Shown here: piece by piece, positions 1 to 6,894 of the stretch
How the letters are laid out: every line of letters starts with the position of its first letter
Numbering within the stretch: the first letter of the stretch is position 1
NCBI GenBank assembly: GCA_004213235.1
Contig: SHAI01000013.1
Span: 1 to 20,561, forward strand
DNA from: Parvularculaceae bacterium
GTDB taxonomy: Bacteria > Pseudomonadota > Alphaproteobacteria > Caulobacterales > Parvularculaceae
Length of the DNA: 20,561 bases
Reading direction: 5' to 3'
Translations under genes and position numbers: made by a program
The notes under the pieces: generated by a model
What the model was told of the DNA's origin: nothing
What the model saw: only the letters and a program-made list of their open reading frames with translations
Databases searched by the model: none

Positions 1-161
1 ATGGGTTTAAGGATGATTTTATCGTGCGTATCTCACCGCTTGCAGATGGTGGTACGCGGATAGATATGCGCTCCAAGTCCCGGATCGGGTTATCAGATAT
101 CGGGGCAAATGCTGCGCGGATAAGGGATTTTACGGAGCGGTTGAACGCGGCGCTTGGTTAG
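1..161 (+). CDS. DUF1499 family protein, C-terminal fragment
   Basis: The window opens inside a reading frame that starts in phase at base 3 and ends with TAG at 159-161, giving 53 residues that begin GFKDDFIVRISPLADGGTRI. The pattern of a basic beta-strand segment (TRIDMRSKSRIG) followed by SDIGANAARIRDFTERL is the typical C-terminal end of DUF1499 proteins, small proteins of unknown function, often membrane-anchored or lipoprotein-like in alphaproteobacteria. The 5' part and the start are outside the window. Its stop codon overlaps the purN stop on the other strand, so the two genes meet tail to tail with no room for a terminator between them. The family call rests on recognition of this short tail only. 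No function can be assigned. Confidence 0.7.
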   Translation, partial: GFKDDFIVRISPLADGGTRIDMRSKSRIGLSDIGANAARIRDFTERLNAALG

Positions 162-844
162 CTGTCTGACCCCGGTCGAACAAGCGTCGGCATGAGGATA
201 TGGGCATTGGGGGAGTGTTCCTCACCCAATACGGTGCGGTTGTTTGCGCCAATGCGAACCTTGCCGGTAACCAGTAATTCGACGCAGTTTGGATATAATT
301 GATGTTCTAATGCCAAAATACGTTGGGCGAGGGTATCGGCGGTATCTTTTGGGTGCACATCAAGAGCAGCCTGACCGATGATTGGCCCCCCATCCATCTC
401 GCCTGTCACAAAATGCACAGTACACCCCGCAACTTTTACACCAGCCTCAATCATGCGTTGATGTACATTGACCCCTTTGAAAGCAGGTAAGAGCGAGGGG
501 TGAATGTTAATCATCTTACCGCGCCATTTAACGGTAAAGTCCTGTGTAAAAAGGCGCATAAAACCCGCCAGGCAGACATAATCCGCAGCCGCTTCGTTCA
601 GCGCCTTGTCTAGCTCTGCCTCGAATGCGAGGCGGCCATTATCATCATTGCCAAATGGCTTATGGTCAACAATGCGCGTGGCGATGCCGGCATTTTTGGC
701 GCGCGTCAATCCATCCGCATTAGGACGATTGGAGATTACCAGGGCGATCTCGGCCGGGTAATCGGCCTTTTGGCACGCGTCAATTAGGGCCTGGAGATTC
801 GTGCCGCGCCCGGAGATCAGTACCGCGAGGCGTGTTTTGGCCAT
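158..844 (-). CDS. purN: Phosphoribosylglycinamide formyltransferase (GART)
   Basis: PurN transfers the formyl group of 10-formyltetrahydrofolate to glycinamide ribonucleotide, the third step of cytosolic de novo purine synthesis. The 228-residue protein has the N-terminal SGRGTNLQAL phosphate-binding loop (11-20) and the catalytic triad at N113 and H115 (in INIHPSLLP) and D151 (in GEMDGGPI). The N-H and H-D distances equal those of E. coli N106, H108 and D144. The ATG at 844 was chosen because MAKTRLAVLISGRG matches family N-termini and an AAAAGGGG stretch lies upstream; an in-frame extension further upstream would run into the purM coding region. It starts 17 bp after the purM stop and is almost certainly co-transcribed with it. 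The last 15 or so residues (after VLGEEHSPNAHIL) are a slightly extended tail. The stop overlaps that of the convergent DUF1499 gene. Confidence 0.96.
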   Translation of the reverse strand: MAKTRLAVLISGRGTNLQALIDACQKADYPAEIALVISNRPNADGLTRAKNAGIATRIVDHKPFGNDDNGRLAFEAELDKALNEAAADYVCLAGFMRLFTQDFTVKWRGKMINIHPSLLPAFKGVNVHQRMIEAGVKVAGCTVHFVTGEMDGGPIIGQAALDVHPKDTADTLAQRILALEHQLYPNCVELLVTGKVRIGANNRTVLGEEHSPNAHILMPTLVRPGSDS

Positions 845-861
845 GATGAATAAAACCCCTT

Positions 862-1866
862 TTAGGCCGCGACAATGTCGCCAATAGGCCAAGCTGTTTC
901 ACCCGCGTCGGTAAGCGCGGTTATTATGGCATCCGTTGCCTGCGGGCGGACAATCAAAACGCCGCCAATGCCGCAGTTGAATGTAAGCCGCATATCGGCC
1001 TGGTTCAGTGCGCCTTCACTCTGGAGCCAGTCGAACACGAGGGGCAGGGACAGGGCACTTTCATCAAGGCGCATTTTGCAGCCTGCAGAAATCGCCCGCG
1101 GAATGTTTTCCGTTAAGCCGCCCCCAGTGATGTGGGCGAAACCGGCGACGTCCTTATTCGTCAGAAGTGGCAGGACACTTTTCACATAAATCCGTGTTGG
1201 TTCGAGCAGGATATCACCGAGGGATCGATCTGGGTCAAATGGGGCGGCCGCATTCCAGTCATGACCATTGTCTGCGACAATTTTTCGGATGAGCGAGTAG
1301 CCGTTTGAATGCGGCCCTGATGACGCGATACCGATCAGGATGTCACCGACGGCGGTTGTACGGGGTAGAATTTGATCTCGATCAACCGCGCCGACGCAGA
1401 AACCAGCGAGATCGTAATCACCAGCAGCATACATGCCAGGCATTTCCGCCGTCTCGCCGCCGATCAGTGCGCACCCCGCCTGGCGGCAGCCGTCGGCAAT
1501 CCCTGAAATTACGTCGGCACCGATATCGTCATCGAGGGCACCAGTTGCGAAATAATCCAGAAAAAACAGCGGCTCCGCGCCCTGGGCCAAAACATCGTTT
1601 GCGCACATCGCGACGAGATCTATGCCGATCGTGTTGTGTCGTCCGGTGTCTATGGCAATGCGTAGTTTGGTACCAACACCGTCAGCGCCGGCAACAAGGA
1701 CAGCGCCTTCCCGCCCGGCGGCGCGTAAGTCGAACATTCCACCGAAACCGCCAAGTGCCGCGTCGGCCCCCGCGCGCGCCGTTGATTTGGCGAGCGGCTT
1801 CACACGGTCGACAAGCCGCGCGCCCTTTTCGATGTCTACGCCCGATTTGAGGTAAGCATCCGTCAC
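862..1866 (-). CDS. purM: Phosphoribosylformylglycinamidine cyclo-ligase (AIR synthetase)
   Basis: PurM closes the imidazole ring, converting FGAM plus ATP to 5-aminoimidazole ribotide in the fifth step of purine synthesis. The 334-residue product is close to the 345 of E. coli. It carries the signature blocks ADGVGTKLRIAID (about 61-73), GIDLVAMCANDVLAQGAEPL (81-100), FFLDYFATG just after, GGETAEMPGMY, and SSGPHSNGYSLIRKI, all nearly identical to the E. coli enzyme. I place the start at GTG 1866 (VTDAYLKSGVDIEKG). A GGAAGGGG Shine-Dalgarno lies exactly 8 nt upstream, whereas the longer TTG at 1884 immediately abuts that same Shine-Dalgarno and so cannot use it. It is the first gene of the purM-purN operon and is divergent from the DUF2066 gene. 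Confidence 0.97.
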   Translation of the reverse strand: MTDAYLKSGVDIEKGARLVDRVKPLAKSTARAGADAALGGFGGMFDLRAAGREGAVLVAGADGVGTKLRIAIDTGRHNTIGIDLVAMCANDVLAQGAEPLFFLDYFATGALDDDIGADVISGIADGCRQAGCALIGGETAEMPGMYAAGDYDLAGFCVGAVDRDQILPRTTAVGDILIGIASSGPHSNGYSLIRKIVADNGHDWNAAAPFDPDRSLGDILLEPTRIYVKSVLPLLTNKDVAGFAHITGGGLTENIPRAISAGCKMRLDESALSLPLVFDWLQSEGALNQADMRLTFNCGIGGVLIVRPQATDAIITALTDAGETAWPIGDIVAA

Positions 1867-1874
1867 CGATTGAT

Positions 1875-1882
1875 CCCCTTCC
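1875..1882 (-). promoter_or_regulatory. Ribosome binding site that fixes the purM start
   Basis: On the minus strand GGAAGGGG stands 8 nt before the GTG at 1866. It directly abuts the alternative TTG at 1884. The spacing therefore supports the GTG start and a 334-residue PurM. Confidence 0.7.
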
Positions 1883-1943
1883 AACAGGATTACCGACGTT
1901 ATTTGCGTCTTTTTTTACCCGATTTACGCCAAACTCGTCGCAT

Positions 1944-1974
1944 AAGCTATTCGAAACATCGGATTTTACGTCAA
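1944..1974 (-). promoter_or_regulatory. Candidate purM promoter
   Basis: Reading the minus strand, TTGACG (1974-1969) is a good -35 hexamer. It is followed after 17-19 nt by the AT-rich segment AATAGCTTAT, in which only a weak -10 can be placed. It lies about 80 nt before the purM GTG. The call is speculative because the -10 is poor. Confidence 0.25.
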
Positions 1975-2065
1975 TGGGGAAAACCTGCTTGCGTGTTTGG
2001 TGTATCTTGAGTTGGATAACATGACGTCATCTTGCGGAGCGCCATATTTAGCGGTTTTCAAAGGG

Positions 2066-2094
2066 GTGCATGGTGAACCGACGGTGGTTATACT
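2066..2094 (+). promoter_or_regulatory. Candidate promoter for the DUF2066 gene
   Basis: TATACT at 2089-2094 matches the -10 consensus in five of six positions and lies about 92 nt before the ATG at 2187. The hexamer at the matching -35 position (GTGCAT) is poor. The call is tentative. Confidence 0.25.
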
Positions 2095-2156
2095 ATGCGT
2101 GTTTTAGCGATTTAACGGTGAGATAAATCGTCAGGTGCTGCGTTTTTGAGCGCTTA

Positions 2157-2186
2157 TTGAGGGACTGCAACTTGAGGGGCTGCAAC
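2157..2186 (+). repeat. 15-bp tandem duplication containing the ribosome binding site
   Basis: TTGAGGGACTGCAAC (2157-2171) is followed directly by TTGAGGGGCTGCAAC (2172-2186), with one mismatch, and then by the ATG at 2187. Each copy contains a GAGGG Shine-Dalgarno core and a TTG. The second copy places GAGGGG 7 nt before the ATG, which decides the start. The first copy could in principle serve the TTG of the second copy, although that TTG (2172) is in frame with the gene and would only add five residues. Confidence 0.8.
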
Positions 2187-3701
2187 ATGAAGAATACCAG
2201 TTGGGTAAGGACCGGCATTTTGGCGCTTGTCGCGTGTTGTTTCTCCGCGCCGTCTGCATACGCAGGCGATGACGTTTTTATTGTGGCCAGGGTGCCGGTT
2301 CAAGCTGAGGCTGATAGTGCGACAAGGGCCAAGGCGATCGCGCAGGATCGTGGCCGCCGGCGTGCAATGGGTATTCTGTTACGTCGGATCACACCGGAGA
2401 ATGATTGGGTTTATCATCCCGATCTTTTCAATAATCGGGGCGGTGATGTCAGCTTGGCAGAAAATGTGGCTGGCGAGCAAACGTTGAGCGACGATGCTGA
2501 TTCGATTTTGCCGTTAGCTGATCAGAACAAACGGCCAATCGAGCTATCGCCGTCAGAACTTGTATCCCTGGAAGAGAGCTTTGAAATTTATGATGAGAAA
2601 AGCTCCTCACGGTTCTATCGGGCTTACATAACTTATCGGTTCAAACCCGATGCTGTGCGTGGTTTGTTGAAAAAAGCGACTTTGCCATACAGCGAGGCTC
2701 AAACCCGAACGGCATTGGTTTTACCGGTGCTTCAGACGGACCGCGGTGTTTATCTCTGGGAAGAAAAAAATCCGTGGATGGCGGCCTGGCGATCGCGGCC
2801 ATATACCCACGAGTTAACCCCGATGATTGCCCCACTTGGTGATTTGCAAGATGCTACATCGGTCTCTGCAAGGGGTGCTTTACGGCTTAATGCATCCGGC
2901 ATGGCAAAGCTCGCCGAGCGGTACGGTGTCAGTCAGATTATTGTTGCCCACGCACGACTGAGACAATCCCAGAGCGAGGAAGGCAATCGTGACCAAGTCT
3001 ATGTAAGGTTAATCAATGCCTATCGGGACAGTGCAACGGCGAATGCAACTGACGTGTTGCTTGCCGAGCGTTTAGATAGCGAACAGGCAGAACTTTCGGT
3101 GGATAATCTTGAGGCGCGCTCGTCGCAGGACGAAGACCTCGCTGCGGAAGTCGGCGACGTTATTGGTGAGGCCTATCTCGCCAAGCCATCAGGGAATTTC
3201 CCACAGCTTGCTGAGCGGGTGATTGATGTTGTCATCAGCCGATACTCATCCGCATGGAAACAGATGACACTGATCGACCATGCTTCTGACGCAGTTCTTG
3301 GGGTGACGGCGTTTTTTGACTCACTTGAAGACTGGTCGCGCATTCGCAATGGCCTGGTGGCGACGCCGCTGGTGGGCTCGGTCCAAATTTCAGCCTTATC
3401 GCCGCGCGGGTCAGAGATGGAAGTTCGTGTGTTTGGCGATCCTGAACGGCTCCAGGTATCGCTAGGGAACCAGGGGATTGTATTCTGGACGGAAAACGGT
3501 GGCCGCTGGTTCTTGGCGACACCGGCGGTCGCCGCGAGAATGCGGGGGCAGCAATTTCTGTCGGAGGGGCGATACCGCCGATCAGAATTCGTGCCAGCCT
3601 CCTATAGCGACAAGGACAATAATTCCGATTTGACGCTTCCGACTGGCGTTGCGGCCGGCGTTGCGACTGGTGCTATGGAGTTGAAACGCGACAGACCTTA
3701 A
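2187..3701 (+). CDS. Exported DUF2066 domain protein
   Basis: This is a 504-residue protein of the DUF2066 family, which has no established biochemical function. The N-terminus MKNTSWVRTGILALVACCF is a signal peptide. It can be read as a standard one cleaved after SAYA (before GDD), or as a lipoprotein signal with lipobox LVAC; the sequence does not decide between them. The mature part starts DDVFIVARVPVQAEADSATRAKAIAQ, continues with GRRRAMGILLRRI, and has a middle beta-rich segment FYRAYITYRFKPDAVRGLL, all typical of the family. There are no further membrane helices, so it is expected in the periplasm or on a membrane. The ATG at 2187 is chosen for the Shine-Dalgarno 7 nt upstream and the signal peptide. 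The gene leads the plus-strand series that continues with hda, but a terminator-like hairpin follows its stop. I recall DUF2066 genes beside purM/hda in other alphaproteobacteria. Confidence 0.85.
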   Translation: MKNTSWVRTGILALVACCFSAPSAYAGDDVFIVARVPVQAEADSATRAKAIAQDRGRRRAMGILLRRITPENDWVYHPDLFNNRGGDVSLAENVAGEQTLSDDADSILPLADQNKRPIELSPSELVSLEESFEIYDEKSSSRFYRAYITYRFKPDAVRGLLKKATLPYSEAQTRTALVLPVLQTDRGVYLWEEKNPWMAAWRSRPYTHELTPMIAPLGDLQDATSVSARGALRLNASGMAKLAERYGVSQIIVAHARLRQSQSEEGNRDQVYVRLINAYRDSATANATDVLLAERLDSEQAELSVDNLEARSSQDEDLAAEVGDVIGEAYLAKPSGNFPQLAERVIDVVISRYSSAWKQMTLIDHASDAVLGVTAFFDSLEDWSRIRNGLVATPLVGSVQISALSPRGSEMEVRVFGDPERLQVSLGNQGIVFWTENGGRWFLATPAVAARMRGQQFLSEGRYRRSEFVPASYSDKDNNSDLTLPTGVAAGVATGAMELKRDRP

Positions 3702-3726
3702 GCGACGTCTTTGGTCGCGCTTTTTT
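3702..3726 (+). terminator. Terminator-like hairpin between DUF2066 gene and hda
   Basis: Immediately after the DUF2066 stop, GCGAC (3702-3706) pairs with GTCGC (3714-3718) across a 7-nt loop, followed by GC and six T (3721-3726). The stem is only 5 bp, so it may be a partial terminator or attenuator rather than a full stop. It sits within the 51-bp gap before hda. Confidence 0.5.
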
Positions 3727-3752
3727 GGGTCGGTGTGGATAGCTGGTGGCAG

Positions 3753-4436
3753 ATGGGTAGTCGCGGTCGTCAATTATTGCTCGCTTTGCCTGCGAAGCCT
3801 GCGCGCTTGGGGCGGGCGACCTATGGCCTGTCGTCGGCCAATATCGTCGACCTGGAAACCCTTGACGCCTGGCAGCGTTCCGAGGAATTTCTGCTCACGA
3901 TTTGCGGGCCGGCTCGGTCTGGGAAAACGCACTTGGCGTCGATCCTCGCAGAAGACCTTGCTGGCGATGTATTTATCCTGAAGGCGGCTGCAGAGGGATT
4001 TCGTGCTCTTGAAAATTTACCGCCGCTCGTGATTGTCGATGACCTCGACGCCGATGCCGCGCCGCGCGCGATCCTTGAAACGATTGAGCGGGCCCGGCAT
4101 TCAAGTAGCCGACTTGTCCTGGTGGGGCGTGGCAATCCTGTTGATTGGGCGGGTGGTCTGAAAGATCTGGTAACTCGGTTGGAGGCGGCACCACGCCTGC
4201 GTGTTTCGACACCGGACGAGGCATTGCTAAAAGCGGTGCTGGCAAAGGTTTTCATTGATCGGGAGCTGGCCGTTCGCGACGATGTTCTGGCACTTGCCGC
4301 CAGTCGGCTCCCCAGGCGTCTCAACGCGGCGATTTCCTTCGCGGAGGCGCTTGACCGTGCGGCTTTGGAAAGACGTGCTGAGGTGACCATTGCATTGGCG
4401 AAACAGATCCTCAGCAGGTTGTTTCCCGAAGAATAG
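3753..4436 (+). CDS. hda: DnaA-like regulator of replication initiation Hda/HdaA
   Basis: Hda bound to the replication clamp stimulates ATP hydrolysis by DnaA and so limits re-initiation (RIDA; HdaA plays this role in Caulobacter). The 227-residue protein is a lone AAA+ module. Residues 7-12 are QLLLAL, fitting the clamp-binding hexapeptide pattern QLxLxL at the very N-terminus, as in Hda. Walker A is GPARSGKT (52-59) and Walker B is LVIVDD (92-97). An arginine-finger candidate is R142 in TRLEA, and the sensor-2 region is SRLPRRLNAA near 184-193. The DNA-binding domain of DnaA is absent, which excludes DnaA itself. The ATG at 3753 gives the expected short N-terminus but has only a weak Shine-Dalgarno. 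An in-frame TTG at 3711 would add 14 residues and lies inside the upstream hairpin, so it is unlikely. Confidence 0.88.
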   Translation: MGSRGRQLLLALPAKPARLGRATYGLSSANIVDLETLDAWQRSEEFLLTICGPARSGKTHLASILAEDLAGDVFILKAAAEGFRALENLPPLVIVDDLDADAAPRAILETIERARHSSSRLVLVGRGNPVDWAGGLKDLVTRLEAAPRLRVSTPDEALLKAVLAKVFIDRELAVRDDVLALAASRLPRRLNAAISFAEALDRAALERRAEVTIALAKQILSRLFPEE

Positions 4437-4656
4437 TGTTGACGTTTGGGGGCTCGCCACGTCGCCTTCCAGCGTATGTCAGTGCGTGTTTGTGCTTTTC
4501 TTCACCGGGAAAGAGTCCATTTTGAAAGCAATAGGCGCTAGAAACACGAGATCTGATGTTGATTATGCCCCGCAGGCGCGGTCCATGCGCGGGCTCATCG
4601 TTTTGGACAAGCGTTCGACCTGAAATAGGTAAAAGCCGAGATTGAGGAACAGGCAC

Positions 4657-6873
4657 ATGGCGGGTGCAGATGATGGCATTGTGAAGGGCGCGCGAGGGGA
4701 GGATCTCCTCGCGGCGGAGCTGGCCCCGGGAACGCTTCCCATAGACCCCGGCTCCCCAGACCGCTTTATCAATCGCGAGTTGTCGTGGCTCGCGTTTAAT
4801 CATCGCGTATTGGAAGAAGCGGCCAACGAACACCACCCTTTGCTGGAACGTCTGCGGTTCTTGTCCATCTCTGCAAGCAATCTGGATGAATTTTTCATGG
4901 TGCGTGTCGCCGGCTTGCGCGGCCAGGTGCGCGAGAATGTCAACGCCATCAGCCAGGAAGGCTTGTCGCCGTCGGAGCAATTGGCGCTCATCAATGCGGA
5001 GGCGCAAACTTTGCTCGCACGCCAACAGGAATGTTGGCGCAACCTGGTTCACGAAATGTCTTCCAGTGGAATTGAGGTGCTTTGCCCGGAGGATTTGACT
5101 GACGCAGAAACGGCTTGGTTGGAGCAGGAATTCCTGTCGAATATTTTTCCCGTATTGACCCCTATTGCAATTGATCCGGCCCATCCGTTCCCCTTCATTC
5201 CAAACCTCGGGCACGTGTTGTGTCTGTCCCTGCAGCGCCGTGACGGGTCGCTACTAACAAATATACTTAGCCTACCAATTAATGTGCGTCGCTTTATCAG
5301 ATTGCCCCAGGAAAATGATGGAAAGGGACGTCCGACCGCTATCCGATATCTTCCCCTGGAGCGTCTGATTGTTCGTTTTATCAATCATATATTTCCCGGT
5401 ATGACACTTCTGGCGCACGGTGCCTTTCGCGTCATCCGCGACAGCGATGTAGAGATCGAGGAAGAAGCCGAAGACCTTGTGCGGGTATTCGAAACCATGT
5501 TGAAACGCCGCCGCCGCGGCGACGTTATCCGCCTGGAGATAGAAGCGTCCATGCCCGAGGACATGCGGGCTTTGTTGATCGACCGGATGCGCGCAACGCC
5601 GCAGGATGTTGTCTATGTTGATGGCTTAATCGGGTTGGCCCAGACTTCCGGATTAATTCCGAAAGATCGTCCCGACTTAATGTTCCAATCCCATGAGCCA
5701 CGGTTTCCTGAGCGGATACGCGAGCATGGCGGCGACTGTTTTGCGGCAATTCGTGCAAAGGATATCGTGGTCCATCACCCCTATGAATCCTTTGCCGTTG
5801 TTGTCCAGTTTTTGAAGCAAGCTGCCGGCGATCCAGACGTAATTGCAATCAAGCAGACACTTTATCGAACGTCGGAGCGATCACCCATTGTCGAGGCGTT
5901 GATTGAAGCTGCTGAAGCCGGCAAGAACGTTACCGCTCTGGTTGAACTCAAAGCGCGATTTGATGAAGAGGCGAATATCAAATGGGCGCGCGAGTTGGAG
6001 CGCGCTGGCGTTAATGTCGTGTACGGATTTGTGGAATATAAAACCCATGCTAAACTATCGGTTGTCGCCCGCCAGGAAGGTGAAGCGATCCGGACCTATG
6101 TTCATGTTGGCACGGGCAATTATCATCCCATAACGGCACGTATCTACACTGATATATCGATTTTTACCTGCGACCCGGCAATTGGCCGCGATGCGGCAAA
6201 GGTCTTTAATTATATTACGGGTTATGCCCGTCCGGCTGATTTTGAAAAACTTGCAATCGCACCCATAAACCTTAGGCGAACTTTGGCACGGCTTATCGAT
6301 GATGAGATTGCGCACGCGCGCGCCGGACGTCCAGCGGCACTTTGGGCAAAAATGAATTCACTCGTCGACGGCGTGATAATAGATAAACTCTATGAGGCAA
6401 GTCAGGCTGGTGTACAGATTGATCTCGTCGTGCGCGGCATTTGTTGTTTGCGCCCCGGGGTTCCGGATCTTTCAGAAAATATTCGGGTAAAGAGTATTGT
6501 AGGACGTTTTCTGGAGCACGCACGGATATTTGCATTCGGTGCAGGCAAGCCGCTGCCAAGCGCACAGGCCAAGGTTTATATTTCTTCTGCGGACTGGATG
6601 CCGCGAAATTTAAATCGGCGTGTTGAAGTGTTTTGCCCGGTCGAAAACCCGACTGTACAAAGCCAGATACTCGACCAAATCATGGTTGCTAATCTGAACG
6701 ATGAGGCGCAAAGTTGGCGCCTTCAGCCTGACGGACGCTATCAGCGTGTTCGTCTGCCTAATGACGTAAGACCATTCAATGTGCATCATTATATGATGAT
6801 TAATCCAAGCCTGTCTGGCCGCGGTGCATCAATCGAATATAATGCACCGGCACCTATAAAGCCGAAGAAGTGA
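4657..6873 (+). CDS. ppk: Polyphosphate kinase 1
   Basis: Ppk1 reversibly builds long-chain inorganic polyphosphate from the gamma phosphate of ATP. The protein has 738 residues (688 in E. coli). The N-terminal domain begins FINRELSWLAFNHRVLEEA and continues RLRFLSISASNLDEFFMVR. The autophosphorylated histidine corresponding to E. coli H435 is H464 in YKTHAKL, and the H592 equivalent is H621 in GRFLEHARIF. The distance of 157 residues is identical in both proteins. YVHVGTGNYHPITARIYTD and VYISSADWMPRNLNRRVEV are also family blocks. The ATG at 4657 is preferred over the in-frame TTG at 4642 because GAGGAA lies 7 nt upstream of it. The 220-bp gap after hda holds no gene and no promoter that I can place with confidence. 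ppx follows 21 bp downstream, so the two are likely one transcript. Confidence 0.97.
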   Translation: MAGADDGIVKGARGEDLLAAELAPGTLPIDPGSPDRFINRELSWLAFNHRVLEEAANEHHPLLERLRFLSISASNLDEFFMVRVAGLRGQVRENVNAISQEGLSPSEQLALINAEAQTLLARQQECWRNLVHEMSSSGIEVLCPEDLTDAETAWLEQEFLSNIFPVLTPIAIDPAHPFPFIPNLGHVLCLSLQRRDGSLLTNILSLPINVRRFIRLPQENDGKGRPTAIRYLPLERLIVRFINHIFPGMTLLAHGAFRVIRDSDVEIEEEAEDLVRVFETMLKRRRRGDVIRLEIEASMPEDMRALLIDRMRATPQDVVYVDGLIGLAQTSGLIPKDRPDLMFQSHEPRFPERIREHGGDCFAAIRAKDIVVHHPYESFAVVVQFLKQAAGDPDVIAIKQTLYRTSERSPIVEALIEAAEAGKNVTALVELKARFDEEANIKWARELERAGVNVVYGFVEYKTHAKLSVVARQEGEAIRTYVHVGTGNYHPITARIYTDISIFTCDPAIGRDAAKVFNYITGYARPADFEKLAIAPINLRRTLARLIDDEIAHARAGRPAALWAKMNSLVDGVIIDKLYEASQAGVQIDLVVRGICCLRPGVPDLSENIRVKSIVGRFLEHARIFAFGAGKPLPSAQAKVYISSADWMPRNLNRRVEVFCPVENPTVQSQILDQIMVANLNDEAQSWRLQPDGRYQRVRLPNDVRPFNVHHYMMINPSLSGRGASIEYNAPAPIKPKK

Positions 6874-6894
6874 GCTGCTAGATGAGGCGGGTTC

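Larger units (their letters stand above)
1867..2186. other. Divergent spacer purM | DUF2066 gene
   Basis: This is 320 bp with no credible gene, and it must hold the promoters of both flanking transcripts. It contains a T7 run (minus-strand A7) near 1910, a perfect 10-bp palindrome ATGACGTCAT at 2021-2030, candidate promoter elements for both directions (listed separately), and a 15-bp tandem duplication at 2157-2186. A 10-bp palindrome is expected by chance many times in 20 kb, so I do not call it an operator. I recognise no riboswitch or known purine-regulator site. Confidence 0.6.

Noticed and set aside
2021..2030. Perfect palindrome ATGACGTCAT in the purM-DUF2066 spacer
   Set aside because: About twenty 10-bp palindromes are expected by chance in 20 kb, and no regulator is known to me for this site in this context.
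3821..4390. 189-codon open frame on the minus strand inside hda
   Set aside because: It is antisense to a clearly conserved AAA+ gene, and its Arg/Ser/Ala-rich translation is typical of the shadow of GC-rich coding sequence.
4411..5214. 267-codon minus-strand open frame over the ppk start
   Set aside because: It overlaps the conserved Ppk N-terminal domain and resembles no family; it is a shadow frame.
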